A DNA stretch of 64,000 bases, taken from Curvularia sp. ZM96. Taxonomy: Eukaryota; Ascomycota; Dothideomycetes; Pleosporales; Pleosporaceae. Where the stretch lies: positions 3,472,001 to 3,536,000 of the forward strand of contig JAJGBQ010000004.1 in the NCBI GenBank assembly GCA_022457065.1. Direction: 5' to 3'. Shown here piece after piece: positions 57,501-64,000 of this stretch; the stretch's first letter is position 1, and every line of letters begins with the position of its first letter. The notes beneath the pieces were generated by a model that was given only the letters and a program-made list of their open reading frames with translations, did not search any database and was not told where the DNA came from. The position numbers were made by a program, and so were the translations under genes.

Positions 57501-57785
57501 TCAAGGGTTTCAAATGGGGCATTGTCTCTGGTGTGGATCCCAATGTGAAGAACGTGGTTGGTGCTACAGTGTTGCATTCAAGTGAGGGCAAGTTCGGATG
57601 TCTGCTGAGACTGGAACCGAACTTTGAGACTCAGGTATGTCGAGATGATTGCAAAGAGCACGCATGAGACTAACACAGTGTAGATGTTCCGCATCACGAT
57701 CCGCGCCACTGACGAGTCGGTCCCGCCCGTGTTGGTGAAAGCCATGGAGAGCCGACTCGCGCAGGGCATTGAGGGTCTGGCCTAA
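54523..57785 (+). CDS. APL3: AP-2 complex subunit alpha (966 aa)
   Basis: Eight exons fit: 54523-54613, 54670-54757, 54814-54827, 54883-54926, 54976-55265, 55314-55648, 55698-57634 and 57684-57785, giving 966 aa. The third exon is only 14 bases, and both flanking junctions read into the conserved QKFRDAGLNGYQKKKYVCK. The trunk shows RGLVSFIADLRNARARELEEKRINKELANIR, LLYIYILGWNVDFGHLEAVNL and long HEAT-like helices. A Ser/Asn-rich hinge (about 690-730) leads to the ear (SEGVLYEDQQIQVGLRTEYRGQLGALIFYFTNK ... appendage end MFRITIRATDESV). Alpha is the large AP-2 subunit that binds PIP2, clathrin and accessory proteins in endocytosis at the plasma membrane. The start could instead be the ATG at 54607 (MRGLVSF). 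Confidence 0.94.
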
Positions 57786-58470
57786 GCCAGACCGTCACGT
57801 TTCGTGTATACCAATATTCTTACACCATAACCCGTTCAGTTGAGGCACCTGTTTCGAACAAAAAACCAGAGTGTTCATAAGCTTTAATCGTATTGTTGGA
57901 GACCTGAGGAGAACCTGCGATGATGAAGACTGTTAGTCGTTGGGGGAGAAGATGGTAGAGATGACGTGCATACCCTTTAGTCACATAGCATGAGCAAGTA
58001 CACCCGTTCTGCGATTGGTATTGGAATGATTTCATGTCAAGTGTAGTTGCACGTCCTTGATGTGTAGTTTTTGTGACTGGAGAGATGACATGGAAAGTCA
58101 CCTGATTAATACGCAGGTACGTTCCGGGAACGACGAGCTAGAATGCGACCGAAGGGCCGACATGCCTGATGACAGAGACCGGGCCCGGGGTACAGTGTGC
58201 GAGGTCATCGCAAACAGGCTGGTGCTGATGCAGTAACCAGACGAGGCTGTCGCTCCGAGCGAACCGTCTCGCTCTGACCAATCACTAGGCTCCGTGTGCC
58301 GACAAAAGTGCGGAGGCGGAAAGACATGCAACCATCACGTGGCAGAGACACCCATCACCAAGCCTTGCCCGACCCTATGTCTGTGAAGACAACAGACGTC
58401 CCATAGTCTGGTATACGCGCACGTTTTGACGTTCGGCTTGATAGCGAGACGTGCAGCTGCTTGCGCCGAC
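57786..58470. other. Intergenic region
   Basis: This is the 3' flank of AP-2 alpha and the promoter of the transcription factor gene. Frames of up to 93 codons on the minus strand lack protein-like features. Confidence 0.5.
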
Positions 58471-60750
58471 ATGTTGGCTACCTTCGCCGCTAATAACGAG
58501 TTTTTCAGGAAGCGCAAACGTACGACCACCAAGGACAGTGCGCAAGACAAGAAACACGCCAGCTAACGGCACCGCAGGAGTCCACCGCGCATGCGAATCA
58601 TGCAAGAAGCGGAGAAAGCGCTGCAGCCACACTTTTGACGACGAGGGCAGCTCTTTTGACGACGACAAGGCCAGCACTGGAATCGGAAGCTCTTCCCAAA
58701 GTGGACACGCACCCAACCCAACATCAGATCCTCGCGGGCCTCCTACCAACGGGCACTATCATGCCCATGATCCAAGAGGGCCCCGTGGGGACCTGCATTC
58801 TCACGGCCATGCCCAGTCCACAATGCCGCCGCCCCAGAGCCCGGCCTCGGACCACACCGCCCAGACTCCACCAAACTTCCTGGGCTACTTGAACCCGGAA
58901 GCCGTCTTGCGAGAGCAAGTCCATTCCGAGCGTGGCAAGACGGCCTCATCACCACCCGGTCCGCCTCCTATCGGTCAATGGGTTGAAGAGCGGGACCAGA
59001 GACCAGGTTCGACGCAGGCGGGCCCGCATACAGCACGTATCGTCGAGACTGGACCGCATTCCAGCCAGGAATCTCAAATATCTCGCGCTCTACTAACGTA
59101 CCTGGAAGCTGTCGGTGTAGACATTCTACCGTCTAGGCCGAATCAAACTGCTCTGTTAGAGATTTACTTTAACTATGTACATCCACTGCTGCCGCTTGTG
59201 GACAAGGATCTCTTTTATGAGCAGTACAACCATGGCCGAGAACCCAGGATACTGATGCAAGCGATTTGCATTGTGGCATCGAAACATGCGACGGCTGCGA
59301 AGCATCTGTATTTGGGCAACAATACTCAGCCAATGAACCCGCGCGAATTCTCACAGAGGTTGTATAATGCAGTCATAGTTGGCATCGAAGCAAAACTGGA
59401 AAAGAACCGCGTCGTGCTCATCCAAGTGCTCGCCTTGATATCGCTCCACTGCGAAGGACCAGATGGCGCCGAGCAAGCTTCGATGCATCTTGCCCAAGCC
59501 ATTCACCACGCGCACACATTCGGTCTCCAGTTTGGCCACCAGTGGAAGAACCAGAGCTCCGAGTCGCAAGGCAACCTGGAAGACGTCTTTTGGTGTTTGT
59601 GGAGTCTTGACAAGATCAATGCTTGCATGAACGGACGTCCTCTGCTCATGCATGACCGAGACAACAGTTTGAGACAGCTACCTACAGATCCGGAGAAGCG
59701 ATCGAGTCCTTTTGGTATCTGGCTTCAAATATCGGAAATGCTGGACAAGGTTATTGATTACTACCGGCCTGGCAGAGCGGCCGAAGAGACGGGATGGGAG
59801 GGCGACGACTTTTTAGGGTTTGAGGAAATGGTTGGAGATGGTGAGGACAAGCTCGATGGTCCTATTATGAGTACGTGATCAGCTAGGTGTTGAAAAATTT
59901 GGGTGTACTAACATCTCCAGGTCTTCTGTCGCTCTTCCACCACACTATGTGCATGGCCTCGCACAAATCTCTCTCCATCAACGCCCCCGTCAAATCAACA
60001 CCTTCCTATGTCCGCCAGAGTCTGTCAGCGACAAGAGTCATCCATCTTCTGAATGCCGAACCCCCTGAGCTCCTTCCACCACTACCCCTCGTACCATATG
60101 CGCTCGGCGTAGCACTTAGCGTAGTGTATCGCCATTTCCGGTCTCGCCGCCTCAAGGTCCATGTCAACCGTGCTACAGAAGAGTTAAAGCAGTGCGTACG
60201 TCTGCTCGATCGCCTACGTAACGCATGGTGGTCAGCAGGTACCATGGCCGACCTCGGACGAGCCGTCCTCAGCAACGCAGCAGGACGTAACACGACCACC
60301 GCCAGCACACCCATGCCCGTTCCATCCGAACCTCGTCACGCCGAATCCAAGACTGGTCCTGCAACCCCACAGAGCACCCAAAGCACCCAAGTCCAACCGC
60401 CCAACCAGCCACAACACTGGCACCAAGACATGGAAACACGCATCGACCCGCGCCTCCAACACAACCAATCTCACCCCCACACAAACTCACCCATGACCAG
60501 CCTCCTCAACCCCATCCCACCTACACCCGGCCAGCATCCCACAAGCAGCGAGCGAGCAGATCGAGCGCCTATGACGGGACCCCCTGCTGGCTTTGGCTTC
60601 GCAGAGCAATCGCCCGACTGGCTGAATTTCGACGCGGCATTTGAAAACTTTGAGGGCTTGCTGGGTAGTTCGGGCGCGGATCTGAGTAATGAGCTGTTTA
60701 AGCCGTTGAATTACGAGACGTTGGAGGGGTTTTTGGATCCGGCCGCGTGA
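58471..60750 (+). CDS. Fungal-specific transcription factor with an incomplete zinc cluster (723 aa)
   Basis: Three exons, 58471-58519, 58578-59870 and 59921-60750, give 723 aa. The short first exon supplies the ATG and a basic stretch (FFRKRKR) just before the DNA-binding motif RVHRACESCKKRRKRCSHTF. This has Cys22, Cys25 and Cys32 in the C-x2-C-x6-C pattern of Zn2Cys6 proteins, but no second C-x2-C-x6-C half follows. A disordered Pro/Gly/His-rich part contains NFLGYLNPEAVLREQ, reminiscent of the NPE motif near the start of CTF1/FarB-like regulators. From about residue 200 comes the fungal transcription factor domain (LLEIYFNYVHPLLPLVDKDLFYEQY; GRPLLMHDRDNSLRQLP). The C-terminal 150 residues are Pro/His/Gln-rich and acidic, a likely activation domain. 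Target genes unknown. Confidence 0.88.
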
Positions 60751-63700
60751 GGTGACGAATGCGTTGTTTAGGTGGTGGTTGTGTTTGTATATGTGTCTGG
60801 ATTTTTTCTCTCTTCTTTGGTCATAGGGTAACATCTGAGGGGGCTTCTTTTCCTTGATGAGATGACGGTGAAATTGACGAGTAGAGGGTAATGGTTGTCT
60901 TCGTAATATTTGCGATGAATTCAGAACATTGTGGAGTTTGTGTCTGATGTTATGTCTTCTTAAGTATATAAGGTGTTCCTATAAAGTAGTGTGCGTACGT
61001 CAAGTCTTTTCTCTAAAGTGAGATTCGCTGGATATTTACGTGTACAATAGCCTGTATCAATTTATTTATTATGCGTCTAACGTACCTTATAAACTAGATC
61101 TATAGGCCTACTAATCTCTTAGCATAACACAATCTAGCAAGAGAGAAAAATCACTTTGTTTTTCCTATCATTTTGTCGCTTCGAGTCTTACAAGAGCCTC
61201 GCTAAAGTAGTCCGTCTCTCTATCTCTCTACCGTAGCTTGTCTTAAAAACTTTTATTTTTTCTACTTTCTCTGTCTATGTACCTTTTATATCACTACTAT
61301 ACACATATACGTGTATTCCACCTGAGCTCTCGAGCATATAAGCACCACTCTATGTGAAACAAAGCAAGAAAGAAGAATACAGTCTCCTAGTTATAGACAC
61401 ACGCTATTGGCCTTGAAGATGTGGTTTGGGGGGTTATGTAGATATAAACAGGGGTGTGAAGAGAGGAGGAGGAAGGGGAAGGAGAGCAGATTTAAAGGCT
61501 GTGTTGATGACGATTAGAGGAGGAAAGAACCTATCCTAGAGAGCAAGCATATACAGGGTGTGTATCATGTACATGTGAGTAAGGAACGAAGGCGTTTGAT
61601 TGGAAATCAACACCACACGATGCCATTATCTTTATTTTGCAGCTTCTCGCGTAGTTTTTGCTAGTGCTTGAGATTCTTGGGTTGTATGTTAATGACATAG
61701 GATAGAGTTGCAATAGATAGATAGAGGTAGCTATCTAGAGTTCGATTTTCAGGGCGGTGATGCAAAAGTGAGAAGAGCAGATATGTAGTTAGATATATGT
61801 GTGTGTAAAGAAATAGTGGAAAAAGAGTAACAGTAAGTGTAGGATATGGCTCAGAGGAAAAGCATAGAAGAGAAAAAAAAAGAGAGAATAGGAATGAATA
61901 GGAGATGAGTATGTTAGTGCCGTGGTTAAGGTGAGTATAAGTATGAAGGATATGTAACTCCAAGATAGATTGTTCCAATTGTCAAGCTGCATGACCGCCA
62001 CCGGGTTACTAGCATACACTTTAGTGTTCAGCTTCGCATCTCGCAGGACAGAGGTTACAACACCTACTGCACTTGATCATCATCATTGTCATCAAAATAC
62101 AACATGCCCCATCACCACACAGAGCTAAACATCCGCCTGGTTCCGCATTCCCTTCGCATCGATTGCGAAAGACAAACTATGTAATCTCGTTTGTCAACAA
62201 CACCGCTGCTGATGCTATGCTGATGATGGCTGCTGATGATTTCAAAGCGTCCCTCTCTGCTTTGCCACGACCCACCCAGCAGCAGCGCCATGACTGTACA
62301 GCCGAAAAAAAGAGTGCTTACTATACACCTTACGCCTTTCTTCAGGCCCCTTCCTTACCTTCCCCTCTTTTTGTATTTCTCTCCACTCCACGAATACTGT
62401 TTTGAACAATGTTAATTTTAGTGAGTCTTCGACGTCACAATTGTCTCTCTAGTCCATACAGCGCATGTAGTCACCGTAACCACACACACAGCTAGCTAAT
62501 GCAGACACATACGTACGAAAGCGCTTATGCACCAAGGCGAACGACGAGGGTTCCGATTTTAGAAATACAGATGTTAGGCTCGCCCCAAGGCTCACTCATA
62601 CCGAAGGGAGAAAAGAAGAGAGACCCTCTTTTAGCAAACACCATTGTCTCAGGACTACAGACGGGCAAACGTTGGCGTGTGGTGCTCGTTCGCCCTCACC
62701 CTCCTGGGGGTTGTTCTCGCCGCATCCATGCATCTGCCACCAGCGCCTATGTACTCGCATAGCGCCCGGAAAGGCAGGCTTGATGCATCAGGAGCTCAAC
62801 AATCCATGCCGGATACCAACATTTCTATTCATGGGGATTCGGAAAAAAAAAGTTGTCGTCGTCGTTTGTCGTCGTCGGCTAAGCGCAGGCTGGATCGCGC
62901 AACCGCCGGCCCTAAACTTTGAGGGTTGAATCTGAACCTATTCTCAGACCCACCCCCGCAACGCCCGCTGCAAACGGGCATCAAATGGCGTGCAGCTGTG
63001 CCACCCGCACCGCACCCTGGCTATCCACACTCTCAACAGAAGAAGTGGATGCTCATCATCCTTCAGGCGTTACGCGCATGCAATGTTGGAGGCGCATCTT
63101 TGCCTGGCTGTTGGAAGCCATCAGTGCTTGCATGCCAGCGCAGGGAGTCTGGTTAGTGATGATTCATTTCATGTGATCGGCTGACTTGACTGTGTTGCTA
63201 GTAAAAAGGAACTAGATGACTGCACCGCCGAAGATCTAAGATACGAGGCTGTTTCATATTTGGTTTTGTGCTGATGGGACGGGCGGAGCGCAGGGCGACT
63301 GGTGAGGCGGACCCAAGTGGCGACCCTTTTTTCCACGAAGCGGGTAACGGGGGTTCCGTGGCTATGTATACACACAACAACCGCCCAGCTTCAAGTAGAA
63401 AGGGGACGACCCTGTAGAAGCACTTGCGTAGAAATCATGTGATCAGTCATGATCGTCATGCGATTGCGAAACATGGCAGAGCCATCGGGTCACAGTGGGT
63501 TTTGGGTCTTGATGGGAGAATGATGGTGCAGGGTCTACCAGGCGGACCGTTGGTACGCACGTGAGAAGCGAAGAAGCGGAACCATCTGGGCAGTGCGGGT
63601 AATGGATGCTGACCATGCTGAAGCCAAGTATGCAAATGCGTAAAGTTTCGTTCGGGAGGGAAGCACTGTCTCCTACACCGCCCGCATGGATACGGCGTCC

Positions 63701-64000
63701 CCAACTCACGTGTCTGACCCGGGATATCGATGTTATAGATACAACACTAGTAGTCTCTGGGCTTGCATGTAGCCGTGATCGCTTACAGCGGCTGCACGTC
63801 TGTCGAAATACGATGTACGAATAGAAGCATGCTGGTGACGGTGACGTATGCTATGATTTGGGCAGCATATCGGCACGACTGAAGATATTTTCTCAACGGG
63901 CCTTTCTTGCATGTAGTAAGAGTAGCAATACTCAGCAAAAGCTTGGCAGGCTAATTCGGAATTATGACCGGACTTGAAATAGGCCAGGAAAATACTGATT
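60751..64000. other. Non-coding end of the window
   Basis: No gene is supported in these 3.2 kb. The part up to 62.0 kb is AT-rich with many TA- and GATA-like runs; beyond that it is mixed, with a GTCGTCGTC repeat near 62850-62880. Frames up to 110 codons overlap on both strands. A gene cut by the right edge cannot be excluded. Confidence 0.55.

Noticed and set aside
1..64000. CRISPR arrays, bacterial operons, ribosome binding sites or prophage
   Set aside because: No regularly spaced direct repeats with unique spacers were seen, and intron structure and protein families show a eukaryotic (ascomycete) genome.
1..64000. Secondary-metabolite cluster or a defence/antiviral gene set
   Set aside because: Only one SDR, one hydrolase and one regulator occur, far apart and among housekeeping genes; no backbone synthase (PKS, NRPS, terpene cyclase) or NLR-type gene was found.

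Overview
This window looks like nuclear DNA from a filamentous ascomycete, most likely a Dothideomycete of the Pleosporales type. The evidence is many introns of about 47-105 bp with GTANGT-like donors, CTNAY-type branch points and close acceptors, compact genes of mixed orientation, an intron-bearing tRNA-Phe, and protein families typical of these fungi (Sip5, Ish1/Msc1, MscS channels with an EF-hand, F-box-like proteins, a DUF-type metallothionein). Exon structures below were worked out by hand from reading frames, splice signals and phase. Most close to an uninterrupted frame, but none is supported by transcripts.

Layout. 1-2.5 kb is non-coding. 2.5-8.5 kb holds two tandem genes of one unrecognised family. 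9.8-14.7 kb has a multi-pass membrane protein, an Ish1/Msc1-family secretory protein and a small mitochondrial-type protein. 15.0-17.2 kb is the accessory-looking part: a short-chain dehydrogenase bracketed by a 45-bp inverted repeat pair, with a 163-bp solo LTR (perfect 5-bp target duplication) between the repeats. 17.5-20.8 kb has two lineage-restricted small proteins, a cyclin and tRNA-Phe(GAA). 21.3-27.0 kb carries an RBR ubiquitin ligase, a Zrg17-like CDF protein and a two-TM protein. 27.6-33 kb has an F-box-like protein and an MscS channel. 33-37 kb is a gene-poor gap with a second LTR-like element. 37-46.2 kb has a tiny membrane protein, Sip5, a secreted aldose 1-epimerase, an alpha/beta hydrolase and a YggS-type PLP protein. 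46.5-52.7 kb has a possible kinetochore protein, an oxidoreductase-like domain protein, DPM3 and a RAP1GDS1-like ARM protein. 53-60.8 kb has a metallothionein-like gene, AP-2 alpha and a fungal transcription factor with an incomplete zinc cluster. 60.8-64 kb is non-coding.

Most genes are housekeeping and functionally unrelated; I see no biosynthetic cluster or defence system. Loose themes are membrane and secretory-pathway functions (DPM3, Zrg17-like, AP-2 alpha, Ish1/Msc1) and metal handling (Zrg17-like, metallothionein). The least described parts are the tandem paralogous pair at 2.5-8.5 kb and the nested repeat locus at 15.0-17.2 kb.
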